Assembly: GCF_026162365.1 (NCBI RefSeq)
Contig: NZ_JAOANW010000002.1
Span: forward strand, 248,001 to 312,000
DNA: 64,000 bases
Source of the DNA: Nitratireductor luteus
GTDB lineage: Bacteria > Pseudomonadota > Alphaproteobacteria > Rhizobiales > Rhizobiaceae
Reading direction: 5' to 3'
The notes under the pieces were generated by a model. The model was not told the origin of the DNA. It saw nothing but the letters and a program-made list of their open reading frames with translations, and did no database searches. Made by a program: the position numbers and the translations under genes. The first letter of the stretch is position 1; each line of letters starts with the position of its first letter. Of this stretch, positions 29,426-39,158 are shown piece by piece.

Positions 29426-30004
29426 TCACGCTTTCGTGCGACGGACGGGGCGCAGCATCCTCCTCAGAACGCCGTCGTGAAGGATGAAGTGATGGCGCAG
29501 GGCCGCAGCGATATGGATCACGACGAGGGCCAGCGCCGTAAAACCCAGGGAACCATGGAGCAGGCGCCAGAAATCCTCGCCGCCTTCGGAGACGCCGACC
29601 GGTAGATGCGGAAACAGGAACAGGCCGAAGACAAGTGTCGGGATGCCGAGTACGGATGCCGAAACCAGCGCCCAGCCCGTCAGCGGTAAGGCAATCAGAA
29701 GCGCGTAGAGTAATCGATGGACCGCCTGCGAGGCCGTCTTTTCCCAGCGCCGCAGCGAGGCCAAAGGCCGGGGTTGCGGATTGGCCATCCGCCAGGCAAG
29801 CCGGATCACGATAAGCGCCAGAATCAGAAGCCCGATGGATTTGTGCCACTGGATGAGATCAAAGGCGAGGCGCTGGTCAGTCACCCGCAGCATGACCAAC
29901 CCGAGACTGATCTGACCAACGACGAGAGCCGCGATCGTCCAGTGCAGGGCGATCGCGAGCAGGCCGTAGCCAGCCCTCGTGTTGCGGATCATGACGCGTC
30001 CCAT
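29426..30004 (-). CDS. Cytochrome b561 family protein
   Basis: 192 residues with four hydrophobic helices. Likely haem-ligand histidines are His21 (LHWTIAA), His54 (WHKSIG), His96 (HRLLYAL) and His150 or His164. It is a membrane diheme electron carrier between quinone and a periplasmic acceptor. The ATG at 30004 falls inside a stable RNA hairpin (30000-30009 with 30019-30028), so ATG 29992 (MIRNTRAG) may be the real start. It is 41 bp after pheT and 51 bp before yceI. Confidence 0.88.
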   Translation of the reverse strand: MGRVMIRNTRAGYGLLAIALHWTIAALVVGQISLGLVMLRVTDQRLAFDLIQWHKSIGLLILALIVIRLAWRMANPQPRPLASLRRWEKTASQAVHRLLYALLIALPLTGWALVSASVLGIPTLVFGLFLFPHLPVGVSEGGEDFWRLLHGSLGFTALALVVIHIAAALRHHFILHDGVLRRMLRPVRRTKA

Positions 30005-30045
30005 GCCGGCAGGTTAGCCCGGCACGGGAGCAGTGTCATGTAGGG

Positions 30046-32451
30046 TCAGCCGCGCAGCTCGCCGCCGGTCTGCTTCTTGACGTTTTCGACCACCCTTGCG
30101 GCCAGCGTCTCGAAATCCTCGTCGGTCAGGGTCCTGTCGACAGGCTGGATCGAGACCTCGATCGCCACCGACTTCCGATCCTCCCCGAGTGCCGCGCCCT
30201 CGAAGACGTCGAACACACGCACGCCGGTGATGAGCTTCTTGTCGGCAGCAGCGGCGGCGCGGGTGATGCTGGCAGCTTCGACCGCCTTGTCGACGACGAA
30301 GGCGAAGTCGCGCCTTACCGCCTGGAAGGGCGACAGGTCGAGCCTCGGCTTGGTGCGCGTGGCGCGGGCTTTCGGTTCCGGAATGGCATCGACGAATACC
30401 TCGAACCCGCAGAGTGGCCCCGAGACATCGAGGATTTCCAGCGTTCTTGGATGGAACTCGCCGAAGGTGGCGAGCACGACCTTCGGGCCGAGCCTGATCG
30501 TGCCGGAGCGGCCGGGGTGATACCAGTCCGGCCCACCGGCGGTGATCTGCAGCCTATCCACGGGTGCGCCGCAGGCATCCAGCACGGCCAGGGCGTCGCT
30601 TTTGGCGTCGAAGACACCGACCGCCGGGGCGTTGCCCGACCAGTGGCGCCCATGCGCTTCCATACGGGCGGTGCCGCGGCGCACGCCGCCCGCCACGCGG
30701 CGCTGATCGCCCGCCTCGTCGCCCTCATAGATGCTGGACACTTCGAAGAGTGCAACGTCGCCATAGCCCCGGTCGGCATTGCGCTGGGCGGCTGCTAAAA
30801 GGCCGGGCAGCAGCGAAGGGCGCATGTCCGACATGTCGGCGGCGATCGGGTTCGCCAGTTGCAAGGCCTTGGCGCCGCCTCCGAAGATAGCTGCATGGTC
30901 ATGCGGGATGAAGGTCCAGGTGACGGCTTCCATCATGCCGCGCACCGCGAGCGCCCGCCGGGCGAGTCTCGTGCGGACCTGCAGCGTGGTGAGGATGCGC
31001 TTGCTGACCGTGCCCGAGGCGGAAAGCGGCTGCGGCGCGATCTCGTTAACGCCGTGGATGCGCATAACCTCTTCGACGAGATCGGCCTTGCCGTCCACGT
31101 CCGGACGCCAGGAGGGGATGGAGACGAGGGCCGTCTCACCGCTTCCCTCGACGCCGAAGCCCAGCCGCGTGAGAATGCCGGCGCTCTCGTCGGCGGTCAC
31201 ATCCAGGCCGGTCAGGCGCTTGACCTCGCTGTAAGGGAAGCTGACGGTGCGCGGCCGGTAGCCGGCATAGCCTTCCACCTGCGCCTCGGTCGCTTCGCCG
31301 CCGCAGATTTGCTGTACAAGGCGGGTGGCCAGTTCGAGGCCCGGGACCATCATTTTCGGGTCAGCGCCGCGCTCGAAGCGGTATCGCGCATCGGTGATGA
31401 TGCCGAGACTACGGCCTGTGCGGGCGATATTAGCGGGATTCCACAGGGCCGATTCGATGAGCACGTCGGTGGTGTTTTCGTCACAGCCCGAATGTTCGCC
31501 GCCCATGATGCCGCCGATGGATTCCACACCCTCCTCATCGGCGATGACGCACATATCGGACGTCAACTCGTATTCGCGCTCATCGAGCGCCAGCACCTTC
31601 TCACCGTCGCGCGCGCGACGGACCGTGAGATTGCCCTTCACCTTGGAGGCGTCGAAGACGTGCAGCGGGCGGCCCCGGTCGAAGGTGACGTAGTTGGTGA
31701 TGTCGACCAGCGCGTTGATGGGCCGCAGACCGATCGCGATCAGCCTCTGCTGCATCCATTTAGGCGACGGGACGTTTTTCACGCCCTTCACCGCGCGCAG
31801 GGCAAAGCCGGGGCACAGATCGGGCGCCGCGATGGACACGGCCACGGGGCTTGGCCCTTTGCCGGCAACGGGCTCCACCGCCGGACTTTTCAGCCGGCCG
31901 AGCCCGGCTGCCGCCAGGTCGCGTGCGATGCCGAGGACGCCGGTGCAGTCCGGCCGGTTGGGTGTCAATCCGATCTCGATGACCGGATCGTCGAGGCTGG
32001 CCCAGCTCGCGAACGGGGTGCCGACCGGGGCATCCTCGGGCAGGTCGATGATGCCTTCATGCTCGTCGGAAAGCATGAGCTCGCGCTCGGAGCACATCAT
32101 GCCGTGGCTTTCGACGCCACGGATCTTGCCGACCGACAGGGTGGTATCGATGCCCGGCACATAGGCACCAGGTGCGGCAAACGCGCCGACGAGACCGGCG
32201 CGCGCATTGGGTGCGCCGCAGACGACCTGCACCGGCTTCCCGTCGCCCGTATCGACGGAAAGCACCTGCAGCCGATCGGCGTCGGGATGCCTTTGGGCGC
32301 TCAGAACCTTCGCGATCACGAAGGGTTTCAGCGCCGCCTTGTCGTCCACGGACTCGACCTCAAGCCCGATCATGGTGAGCCTGTCGACGATCTCGCCGAG
32401 CGTGGCGTCGGTCTCAAGGTGATCCTTGAGCCAGGAAAGCGTGAACTTCAT
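30046..32451 (-). CDS. pheT: Phenylalanine--tRNA ligase beta subunit
   Basis: 801 residues. Domains in order: N-terminal EMAP/tRNA-binding region (about 40-150, [10 protein letters not shown]), the B3/B4 editing domain in the middle, a B5 domain, the catalytic-like core, and a C-terminal ferredoxin-fold anticodon-binding domain (about 710-801). With PheS it forms the alpha2-beta2 enzyme that charges tRNA-Phe in the cytosol. It starts 16 bp after the pheS stop, so they are one operon. Confidence 0.98.
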   Translation of the reverse strand: MKFTLSWLKDHLETDATLGEIVDRLTMIGLEVESVDDKAALKPFVIAKVLSAQRHPDADRLQVLSVDTGDGKPVQVVCGAPNARAGLVGAFAAPGAYVPGIDTTLSVGKIRGVESHGMMCSERELMLSDEHEGIIDLPEDAPVGTPFASWASLDDPVIEIGLTPNRPDCTGVLGIARDLAAAGLGRLKSPAVEPVAGKGPSPVAVSIAAPDLCPGFALRAVKGVKNVPSPKWMQQRLIAIGLRPINALVDITNYVTFDRGRPLHVFDASKVKGNLTVRRARDGEKVLALDEREYELTSDMCVIADEEGVESIGGIMGGEHSGCDENTTDVLIESALWNPANIARTGRSLGIITDARYRFERGADPKMMVPGLELATRLVQQICGGEATEAQVEGYAGYRPRTVSFPYSEVKRLTGLDVTADESAGILTRLGFGVEGSGETALVSIPSWRPDVDGKADLVEEVMRIHGVNEIAPQPLSASGTVSKRILTTLQVRTRLARRALAVRGMMEAVTWTFIPHDHAAIFGGGAKALQLANPIAADMSDMRPSLLPGLLAAAQRNADRGYGDVALFEVSSIYEGDEAGDQRRVAGGVRRGTARMEAHGRHWSGNAPAVGVFDAKSDALAVLDACGAPVDRLQITAGGPDWYHPGRSGTIRLGPKVVLATFGEFHPRTLEILDVSGPLCGFEVFVDAIPEPKARATRTKPRLDLSPFQAVRRDFAFVVDKAVEAASITRAAAAADKKLITGVRVFDVFEGAALGEDRKSVAIEVSIQPVDRTLTDEDFETLAARVVENVKKQTGGELRG

Positions 32452-32467
32452 TGGTATTCGTTCTCCC

Positions 32468-33553
32468 CTAGCTGCTCAGTCCGCCGAACAATGTCGGCAT
32501 GTCGAGCGGGCGGAAGCCATAATGGTCGATCCAGCGAACGTCGGCGTCGAAGAAGGCGCGTAGATCCGGCATGCCGTATTTCAGCATTGCGATGCGGTCG
32601 ATGCCCATGCCCCAGGCGAAGCCCTGATACTCGTCGGGATCGATTCCCGACATACGCAGGACATTGGGGTGCACCATGCCGCAGCCGAGGATCTCCAGCC
32701 AGTCGGAGCCCTGGCCGATACGAACCTCGCCCGGCGTCGAGCGGTCGCACTGGATGTCCAGTTCGAGACTCGGCTCGGTGAAGGGGAAGAAGGACGGGCG
32801 GAAGCGCATATTGACCGCGGGCACTTCGAAAAAGGCCTTGCAGAACTCTTCCAGCACCCATTTCAGGTGCCCGACAGTGGACGTCTTATCGACGACCAGA
32901 CCTTCGAGCTGGTGGAACATGGGCGTGTGGGTCGCGTCCGAGTCCTGCCGGTAGGTTTTACCCGGAATGACAATGCGGATTGGCGGCTTCTGCGCCTCCA
33001 TCGTGTGGATCTGGACCGGCGACGTATGGGTGCGCAGGAGCTTCTGCTCGCCCTTTTCGTCGGGGGGGAAGAAGAACGTGTCGTGCATTTCGCGGGCGGG
33101 GTGGCCTTCGGGGAAGTTCAGCGCCGTGAAATTGTAATAGTCGGTTTCGATGTCCGGGCCTTCGGCGATGGCGAATCCCAGATCGCCGAAGATCGCGGAA
33201 ATCTCGTCAATGACCTGGCTGATCGGATGGATGCGGCCGCGCTCGGCGGGAGGGCGAACGACCGGCAGGGTGACGTCCACCTTTTCGCGCTCCAGGCGGG
33301 CGGCGATGGCCGCGTCGCGCAGGATCGCCCGGCGCCCGGCAAGCGCTTCGGCGACGCGGTCCTTCAGCCCGTTTATCGCCGGCCCCATCACCTGCCGCTC
33401 TTCCGGGGTCATGGCGCCAAGCGTCTTCAACTTCTCGGAGATCGTCCCCTTCTTGCCCAGCGCGGTGACGCGCACCGCCTCGATCGCCTGCTCGTCGGAA
33501 GCAGAGGCGATGTCTTCTAGGATCGAACGTTCGAGTTGGTCCAGATCGGTCAT
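32468..33553 (-). CDS. pheS: Phenylalanine--tRNA ligase alpha subunit
   Basis: 361 residues with an N-terminal coiled-coil tRNA-binding arm (about 1-90), then the class II catalytic domain: [10 protein letters not shown], motif 2 around TPMFHQLEG, and motif 3 [18 protein letters not shown] standard first gene of pheST. It begins 10 bp after a kinase-like gene with which it is probably cotranscribed. Confidence 0.98.
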   Translation of the reverse strand: MTDLDQLERSILEDIASASDEQAIEAVRVTALGKKGTISEKLKTLGAMTPEERQVMGPAINGLKDRVAEALAGRRAILRDAAIAARLEREKVDVTLPVVRPPAERGRIHPISQVIDEISAIFGDLGFAIAEGPDIETDYYNFTALNFPEGHPAREMHDTFFFPPDEKGEQKLLRTHTSPVQIHTMEAQKPPIRIVIPGKTYRQDSDATHTPMFHQLEGLVVDKTSTVGHLKWVLEEFCKAFFEVPAVNMRFRPSFFPFTEPSLELDIQCDRSTPGEVRIGQGSDWLEILGCGMVHPNVLRMSGIDPDEYQGFAWGMGIDRIAMLKYGMPDLRAFFDADVRWIDHYGFRPLDMPTLFGGLSS

Positions 33554-33563
33554 GGTCCTTCCT

Positions 33564-34445
33564 TCAGCCTGCCGCTACCGGCTTTGACGTTTCGGTTTCG
33601 GCTCCTGTTGCGGCCAGCGTCCCTTTCAGGAAGCGGGTCGCCGAGAGCAGCCTTCGCCCGTCGCTGCCGAGCAGCGACACCTTTTCAACCAGGGAGAGGA
33701 CAGGAAGCAAGGGCGAAAGCACATTGATGATGGATTTGAGGCCGATCAGCGAGCCCGAGGGCGCTTCGGCGCGATAGGCGGCCAGCGCCCTGTCCTCGGT
33801 CTCCGGCTGAAGGGCCTGGGTGGAAATCTGCAGGAATAAAAGCCAGACGTCCCGTGCCTGCGCGGCGCACAGCGGCATCGAGGCTTCCGGCTCTTCCTCG
33901 AAGTCGACAAAGCCCCACCCGCCTTCGGCAATGAACATGTCGCGCGGATGGGGACGGCCGTGACAGAGGCCACGGCAGTGGGCACGACCGAGCACGGCTG
34001 CGGCCTCGATCAGCAACTGGTCATGACGCGAGGCATCCACCGGCCTGAGCCGATCGAGCTCCTGCTGGACGATCCTCGCCTGGTCCGAAAGCACCATGAT
34101 CGCGGCGGCACTGTGCAGGACCTGGGGTGTTTCGAAACCAGCCTCGCGAAAGGCTTGCATCTTGCGGATTTCACGCTCGACCATCTGTGCCGTACTCGCC
34201 TTTGGCGAGGCCCGCAGAGCATGAACGGGAATGAGCGGCGACAGCACCGCATGAAGCCGGCCGGAGAGTGGAGTCGGCTCGGCATCGTGGCGCTTGATCC
34301 AGACCTTCCGGCCATCCAGATCAGCGCTGGAAACGCGCTGCCGCTGGCCGAGCACAAGCAGGCGTAGCAGGTCCTCCAGTGCCTGAGGCGAGAGCCCGCT
34401 CATGTTTTCGGTGTGTTCGTCGAAATGGCCTTGGTTCATCTTCAT
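33564..34445 (-). CDS. Protein-kinase-like fold protein (RIO/lipopolysaccharide-kinase type), function unknown
   Basis: 293 residues. It has a lysine in a strand (VWIKRH, Lys51), a putative catalytic loop [10 protein letters not shown] (162-171) and a possible metal-binding DFEE (181-184). These resemble the lipopolysaccharide-core/Kdo kinase and RIO-like families, where HGxxxxxN and DF motifs occur in this order; here the Asn is replaced and the loop has an extra proline, so activity is uncertain. Homologues in rhizobia have often been labelled serine/threonine phosphatase, which I see no support for. It sits between rplT and pheS, an odd place for an envelope kinase. Confidence 0.55.
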   Translation of the reverse strand: MKMNQGHFDEHTENMSGLSPQALEDLLRLLVLGQRQRVSSADLDGRKVWIKRHDAEPTPLSGRLHAVLSPLIPVHALRASPKASTAQMVEREIRKMQAFREAGFETPQVLHSAAAIMVLSDQARIVQQELDRLRPVDASRHDQLLIEAAAVLGRAHCRGLCHGRPHPRDMFIAEGGWGFVDFEEEPEASMPLCAAQARDVWLLFLQISTQALQPETEDRALAAYRAEAPSGSLIGLKSIINVLSPLLPVLSLVEKVSLLGSDGRRLLSATRFLKGTLAATGAETETSKPVAAG

Positions 34446-34500
34446 TTTTCATATCCACAATAAAATCTTTCAAAACAGCAATCTTCCAAAACAGTAACAA

Positions 34501-34534
34501 CGAAAAACCCGCGCCAGGCTTGCCAGCGCGGGTT
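34501..34534 (-). terminator. Intrinsic terminator after rplT
   Basis: On the minus strand AACCCGCGC/GCGCGGGTT (9-bp stem) with an 11-nt loop, then TTTTTCG. It ends the infC-rpmI-rplT unit before the kinase-like and pheST genes. Confidence 0.88.
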
Positions 34535-34571
34535 TCCCGAATTGTGCGGATGCGTACCGGGAGCGCTGGCC

Positions 34572-34973
34572 TTAGGCGACAGCGCTTTCAAACGCATTCG
34601 GTGTGGTTTCTTTAAGGTATTCCAGAGCCGCCTTCGACTTCTTCACCAGAACGGCGAAAGCCTGCGGCTCGTGCACCGCCATATCGGCCAGGACCTTACG
34701 ATCGACCTCGATACCGGCCTTGTTGAGGCCGTCGATGAAGCGGCCATAGGTCAGGCCGTGTTCGCGGGTGGCGGCATTGATGCGCTGGATCCACAGAGCG
34801 CGGAAATTGCGCTTGCGGTTCTTGCGATCGCGATAGGCGTATTGCAGCGACTTTTCGACTGCCTGCTTCGCGATGCGAATGGTGTTCTTGCGACGTCCAT
34901 AGAAGCCTTTCGCGGCTTTCAGGACCTTCTTGTGCTTTGCGTGGGACGTAACGCCCCTCTTTACGCGTGCCAT
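34572..34973 (-). CDS. rplT: 50S ribosomal protein L20
   Basis: 133 residues, very basic. It starts [18 protein letters not shown] and has [23 protein letters not shown], unmistakable for L20. It binds 23S rRNA early in assembly and in E. coli represses its own operon. It lies 26 bp after rpmI and is followed by a strong terminator. Confidence 0.98.
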   Translation of the reverse strand: MARVKRGVTSHAKHKKVLKAAKGFYGRRKNTIRIAKQAVEKSLQYAYRDRKNRKRNFRALWIQRINAATREHGLTYGRFIDGLNKAGIEVDRKVLADMAVHEPQAFAVLVKKSKAALEYLKETTPNAFESAVA

Positions 34974-34999
34974 AACATGATCTCCTTAATCTCGTCCGC

Positions 35000-35200
35000 T
35001 TAAAATGCGTAGGGCATGAACTTCTTCACGATCTTGGTATCGGGATCGGAAAGAACCATCGTGCCCCGCGCGTCGCGGATGAACTTGTTGGAACGCTTGA
35101 TCATGCCGTGGCGCTTGCCTGCGGCGGCGACTTTCACCTTGCCGGTGGCGGTCACCTTGAACCGCTTCTTGGCAGAAGACTTGGTCTTCATCTTGGGCAT
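35000..35200 (-). CDS. rpmI: 50S ribosomal protein L35
   Basis: 66 residues: [20 protein letters not shown] at the start, then [19 protein letters not shown], as in all bacterial L35. It is the middle gene of infC-rpmI-rplT. A 244-bp gap separates it from infC; I see no gene or clear structure there, although this is where an L20-type leader could lie. Confidence 0.98.
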   Translation of the reverse strand: MPKMKTKSSAKKRFKVTATGKVKVAAAGKRHGMIKRSNKFIRDARGTMVLSDPDTKIVKKFMPYAF

Positions 35201-35444
35201 TTTGCTACTCCGTTATTGGCTCGTCGAAGGGCCTTGGCGCTTCGATGCCGCGATCCCGGAAGGATTCGCTGGCCTGTTTCCGAGCTGTTTTCAGCATTAG
35301 GAACCGACACGGCATGCCCTGCCGGCCGGTTCGAGACGCGGCGTTATAGCGGCGAAGCGCTTTGCGCGCAACCGGTTTTGACGGATGAAGGCCGGCCGCG
35401 AACGGCCAACCTTCCAATATCAATGGAACGGCGTGGACCACCGC

Positions 35445-35981
35445 TCAGCGCGGCGCCAGCACCATCATCATCTGCCGTCCTTCAAGCTTCGGCTCGGCCT
35501 CAACCTTGGCGATCGGTTCAACCTCTTCCTTCACACGGTTCAGCAATTGCATACCGAGCTCCAGGTGAGCCATCTCGCGGCCACGGAAACGAAGTGTCAG
35601 CTTGACCTTGTCGCCTTCTTCGAAGAAGCGGCGCACAGCCTTCATCTTGGTCTCGTAGTCATGCGTGTCGATGTTCGGCCGCATCTTGATTTCTTTGATC
35701 TCTACCGTCTTCTGCTTTCGGCGCGCTTCCGCGGCCTTCTTCTGGCTCTGATATTTCAGCTTGCCGAGGTCGGTGATCTTGCAGACAGGCGGATCGGCGT
35801 TGGGTGAAACCTCGACGAGATCGAGACCGGCATCTTCGGCGATCCTCAGGGCTTCATCGATCGGCTGGATGCCGCGGTTGTTGCCCTCGTCGTCGATGAG
35901 CTGAACCCGGACGGCCCGAATCTCACGATTGGCGCGTGGGCCTTCCTTGACTGTAGGCGGCGCTTTGAATGGTCTGCGAAT
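35445..35981 (-). CDS. infC: Translation initiation factor IF-3 (ATT start codon)
   Basis: 178 residues when started at the ATT at 35979-35981. That start is favoured because AGGAG lies 9 nt before it, an in-frame stop (TGA) occurs 18 nt upstream, and no ATG, GTG or TTG exists between that stop and residue 100. The protein begins RRPFKAPP, then [21 protein letters not shown] and later [12 protein letters not shown], the linker and C-domain hallmarks of IF-3. The factor checks initiator tRNA pairing on the 30S subunit. An AUU start is typical of infC and lets IF-3 limit its own synthesis. Confidence 0.95.
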   Translation of the reverse strand: MRRPFKAPPTVKEGPRANREIRAVRVQLIDDEGNNRGIQPIDEALRIAEDAGLDLVEVSPNADPPVCKITDLGKLKYQSQKKAAEARRKQKTVEIKEIKMRPNIDTHDYETKMKAVRRFFEEGDKVKLTLRFRGREMAHLELGMQLLNRVKEEVEPIAKVEAEPKLEGRQMMMVLAPR

Positions 35982-36037
35982 GGTCGTTGTCTCCTCAAAT
36001 CATTGACGGAACGGCTGAGCCCTGGCGACAGGCATGC

Positions 36038-36067
36038 GCTATGTGCGCTTGTCGGGCGTTGTGTCAA
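36038..36067 (-). promoter_or_regulatory. Candidate sigma-70 promoter of infC
   Basis: On the minus strand: TTGACA (36062-36067), an 18-bp spacer and CATAGC (36038-36043), a weak -10 box. It is about 60 bp upstream of the infC start. Confidence 0.45.
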
Positions 36068-36182
36068 TAGCATAGGTGGCACAAAGAATCACCTGCAAGA
36101 ACATGCCGCGACTGCTTTGCGCCAGCCTTCGGCTTGACGAAAACGGCGCCGGCGCCAAAAAGGTTGCCACCGGAGGATATTC

Positions 36183-36956
36183 ATGAACCAGAGCTCGGCA
36201 ACACAAATCGAAGTCGACGGAAACGCCATAGCGGTGCGCCATCAGCCCGGAAGCCCTCCCGGCCTCGTCTGGCTCGGCGGTTACAGGTCCGACATGATGG
36301 GAACCAAGGCCGTGGCGCTGGCCGAGTGGGCCGCGGCGCATGGGCGGGCGATGACGCGCCATGATTATTCCGGCCACGGCGAATCGGGTGGCGCCTTCGC
36401 GGACGGCACCATCTCGCGCTGGCTGGAGGAAAGTCTCGCCGTCTTCCGCCACTTCACCGAAGGGCCGCAGGTGCTCGTGGGCTCGTCCATGGGTGCGTGG
36501 ATTGCGCTCAGGATGGTCCAGGAACTGAACCGCGCAGGAGAGGGTAGTCGCCTGGGTGGGCTGCTGCTGCTCGCGCCGGCACCGGATTTCACCAAGGAGC
36601 TCATGGAGCCCGAGTTGACGGATGCCCATCGGCGGGATCTGGAGCGGCAGGGCTTGATCGAGGAGCCCTCGGAATATTCCGACGAACCCAATATCTATAC
36701 AAAGAAGCTCTTCGATGACGGGCGCAGGAATCTGGTGCTGGAAGGCGTCATCGATACCCATTGCCCGGTGCACATTATTCAAGGGATGGCCGATCCCGAC
36801 GTGCCCTATGCCCACGCCATGCGGCTGGTCGAACATCTGCCGGCCGACGACGTGACGCTGTCGCTCGTTCGTGACGGCGACCACAGGTTGTCGCGTCCGC
36901 AAGACATCGAGATGATCCTGCGCGTGGCGGAAGCGCTGGTTGAAAGGGCTGCCTGA
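36183..36956 (+). CDS. Alpha/beta hydrolase
   Basis: 257 residues starting behind a CCGGAGG site. The nucleophile elbow is GSSMG (Ser102); the acid is likely in ADPDVP and the base in DGDHRLS near the C-terminus. The oxyanion region is WLGGYRSDMMGTKA, and DYSGHGESGG follows. The overall look resembles the ABHD10-like group of small esterases/thioesterases. It is divergent from infC and has no functional partner next to it. Substrate unknown. Confidence 0.87.
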   Translation: MNQSSATQIEVDGNAIAVRHQPGSPPGLVWLGGYRSDMMGTKAVALAEWAAAHGRAMTRHDYSGHGESGGAFADGTISRWLEESLAVFRHFTEGPQVLVGSSMGAWIALRMVQELNRAGEGSRLGGLLLLAPAPDFTKELMEPELTDAHRRDLERQGLIEEPSEYSDEPNIYTKKLFDDGRRNLVLEGVIDTHCPVHIIQGMADPDVPYAHAMRLVEHLPADDVTLSLVRDGDHRLSRPQDIEMILRVAEALVERAA

Positions 36957-37091
36957 GGCCTGAAAATTTCCATGTTTTTCAAAGGCATGACCGATTCCCT
37001 CCGGCCCTTTCTTGAATCGGCGGCGATCTGTCCCCATCTCGTTTGAAGCGGCCGCAGCCCCTGCACTTCAACCGATGAGGATATGGTAACG

Positions 37092-37511
37092 ATGACCAAT
37101 ACAGCCCTTATCCGACCGGCATGGACTCCCGCGACCATCGCCCTGATGGTGATCGGCTTCATGTTGTTCTGGCCCCTCGGCCTCGCCATGCTCGCCTACA
37201 TTCTGTGGGGAGACCGCCTCGGGGAATTCAAACGCGACATAAACCGCGCGACCGACGGCATGTTCGCCAATTGCCGTCAAGCCCGGCGCAGCCATGCGCG
37301 CACCGGCAATATCGCGTTCGACGAATGGCGCGAACAGGAACTTGAGCGTCTGGCCGAAGAGCGGCGCAAGCTTGAAGCCATGCGCGACGAGTTCGACAAC
37401 TATGTACGCGAACTGCGCCGCGCCAAGGACAAGGAAGAGTTCGACCGCTTCATGAACGAGCGGAAGTCCGGTCACAATCCCAGCGTTCCGGGTGTAAACG
37501 GCAAAGACTGA
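37092..37511 (+). CDS. DUF2852-family membrane protein
   Basis: 139 residues if started at ATG 37092 (MTNTALIRPAW); an ATG at 37083 is also in frame but lies only 2 nt from the GAGG site. One membrane helix (about residues 12-37, IALMVIGFMLFWPLGLAMLAYI) is followed by a highly charged cytoplasmic part with a predicted coiled coil (RLAEERRKLEAMRDEFDNYVREL). The family is common in rhizobia and has no known function. It ends in a strong UUCG-loop terminator. Confidence 0.85.
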   Translation: MTNTALIRPAWTPATIALMVIGFMLFWPLGLAMLAYILWGDRLGEFKRDINRATDGMFANCRQARRSHARTGNIAFDEWREQELERLAEERRKLEAMRDEFDNYVRELRRAKDKEEFDRFMNERKSGHNPSVPGVNGKD

Positions 37512-37542
37512 GCGCGGAATTCTTTCATGATCTCTCCCCCTG

Positions 37543-37564
37543 CGGCGCCTTCGGGCGCCGTTTT
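37543..37564 (+). terminator. Intrinsic terminator after the DUF2852 gene
   Basis: CGGCGCC-TTCG-GGCGCCG (7-bp stem, TTCG tetraloop) followed directly by TTTT. Confidence 0.9.
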
Positions 37565-37603
37565 GTATCTGACCGCGCCTGCCGAATCGCTTATTCTTTG
37601 CTG

Positions 37604-38362
37604 ATGATCTTCAATCCCTTCAAGACGGCGAGGCTCAAGGTGCCCACACCCGAACTGAGCCACGAAGTGGCGGGGCGAACACTGCCGCTGCGCGTTGTCG
37701 AGAACGCACGGGCGCGGCGGCTGACGCTCAGGATAGAACCGGGCGGCGGTGGCTTGCGGGTCACGGTCCCGCCGGGAATATCGGCGTCGGAAGTCCAGCG
37801 CTTTATCGGCCGGCATCAGGGCTGGCTGGAAGAGCGCATCGTCAGATTACCGGAACGCCCGGCCGTGCGGCCGGGCATCAAGGTGCCGCTGCGTGGCGTG
37901 CCCCATATCATCGTGCACGAGCCGGGACGACGCGGCGGCGTTGTTGTCGACGAGATCGACGGTGAGCCAGCCCTAATCGTCAGCGGCGACCGGCGGCACC
38001 TGCCTCGACGGGTCGGCGATTTCCTGAAGCGGGAGGCGAAGCGCGACCTGGAAATGCTGGTGGCAAAGCACACGGATGCGGTCGGCCGCAAGGCAAAGGC
38101 CGTCCGCTACCGCGACACGAGCAGCCGTTGGGGCTCCTGCACCTCCGACGGTGTCCTGTCCTTCTCCTGGCGGATCATGATGGCGCCTCCGGCGGTCATA
38201 AATTATCTGGTTGCCCACGAGGTGGCGCATCTGAAGGAAATGAATCACGGCCCCCGTTTCTGGAAGCTGTGCAGAGAACTGTGTCCGCGCACCGATGAAG
38301 CGAAGGCATGGCTGAAACGCAACGGAACAGCGCTGCAGGCGATACGGTTCGAGGACGGCTAA
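37604..38362 (+). CDS. YgjP/M48-like zinc metalloprotease-type protein (DUF45)
   Basis: 252 residues from ATG 37604 (TTG 37598 also in frame). The C-terminal half contains the zinc motif HEVAHLKEMNHGPRFW (HExxH plus a later His), preceded by RWGSCTSDGVLSFSWRIMMAP, which is diagnostic for the YgjP/SprT-like DUF45 family. The N-terminal half has RRLTLRIEPGGGGLRVTVPPG. Activity in vivo is not established for the family. It is immediately followed by an unusual hairpin that begins at its stop codon. Confidence 0.88.
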   Translation: MIFNPFKTARLKVPTPELSHEVAGRTLPLRVVENARARRLTLRIEPGGGGLRVTVPPGISASEVQRFIGRHQGWLEERIVRLPERPAVRPGIKVPLRGVPHIIVHEPGRRGGVVVDEIDGEPALIVSGDRRHLPRRVGDFLKREAKRDLEMLVAKHTDAVGRKAKAVRYRDTSSRWGSCTSDGVLSFSWRIMMAPPAVINYLVAHEVAHLKEMNHGPRFWKLCRELCPRTDEAKAWLKRNGTALQAIRFEDG

Positions 38363-38420
38363 GGGATAGGGCAATAAGGCAGTATGACCCCTGGTCTTTT
38401 TGCCCTACTGCCTACTCCCT
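38362..38420 (+). repeat. Large imperfect hairpin built of GGG-N-TA-type units
   Basis: Two 28-bp arms (38362-38389 and 38393-38420) with a 3-nt loop. By hand pairing, 20 Watson-Crick and 2 G-U pairs form. The arms are built of repeated short units such as GGGATA, GGGCAATA and AGGCAGTA. It starts at the last base of the metalloprotease stop codon and ends about 60 bp before trpF. It could terminate the upstream transcript (a TTTTT run lies inside the 3' arm) or be a mobile palindromic element. Confidence 0.75.
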
Positions 38421-38482
38421 CATTGCTCCACGGCCCTAAACCAACCTCGACTCCGCCAAAATTTCATGTCACTCCCTCTTCC

Positions 38483-39142
38483 ATGACCCTCGATATCAAG
38501 ATCTGTGGCCTGAAAACGGACGACGCACTGGCAGCGGCGCTGGATTGCGGCGCGAGCCATGTGGGCTTCATCTTCCTCGGGAAAAGCCCGCGCAACGTGG
38601 GCAAGGTCGAGGCAGGACGACTTCGGCAAGCCGTGCGCGAGCGGGCCAAGGCGGTCGCGGTGACCGTCGATGCCGATGAGGCGACGCTTGATGCCATCGT
38701 CGCGGCCATGGAGCCCGATATGCTGCAGCTTCACGGCAAGGAGAGCCCGGAACGGGTCGCCGAAGTCAAGGCGCGTTACAGACTGCCGGTGATGAAGGCC
38801 TTCCCGATCCGCGAAGCGGCCGATTTCGATGCCGTGCAGCCCTATTATGGCGTCGCCGACCGCTTTTTGTTCGACGCTAAGCCTCCCGCCGGATCGGAAC
38901 TGCCGGGCGGCAACGGTATTGCCTTCGATTGGCGCTTGCTGGCTTCGCTTGACGGCACGGTCGATTACATGCTTTCGGGTGGCCTGAACGCAGGCAATAT
39001 CGGTGAAGCGATCGCGGCAACGCGGCCGCGCGGCATCGATATTTCCTCCGGCGTGGAAACCGCGCCGGGCGAAAAGAGCCCGCAGCTTATCCGCGATTTC
39101 TTCCGTGCCGTCCGGGCGGCGCGCACGGAAGGCACCGCCTGA
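38483..39142 (+). CDS. trpF: Phosphoribosylanthranilate isomerase
   Basis: 219 residues from ATG 38483. The TIM-barrel signature is present: DIKICGLK (catalytic Cys8), [22 protein letters not shown] and the phosphate site [15 protein letters not shown]. It catalyses the third step of tryptophan synthesis. It is followed by trpB with a 16-bp gap and TTG start, then trpA, accD and folC, the common rhizobial order. Confidence 0.97.
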   Translation: MTLDIKICGLKTDDALAAALDCGASHVGFIFLGKSPRNVGKVEAGRLRQAVRERAKAVAVTVDADEATLDAIVAAMEPDMLQLHGKESPERVAEVKARYRLPVMKAFPIREAADFDAVQPYYGVADRFLFDAKPPAGSELPGGNGIAFDWRLLASLDGTVDYMLSGGLNAGNIGEAIAATRPRGIDISSGVETAPGEKSPQLIRDFFRAVRAARTEGTA

Positions 39143-39158
39143 CGACGAGGAGACGGTA

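Noticed and set aside
30859-32781. A 640-codon open frame opposite pheT/pheS
   Set aside because: Antisense shadow of two essential, well-conserved genes; His/Arg/Asp-rich composition typical of shadows.
35201-35444. L20-type autoregulatory leader between infC and rpmI
   Set aside because: Gap length would allow it but I could not fold a convincing pseudoknot by eye.
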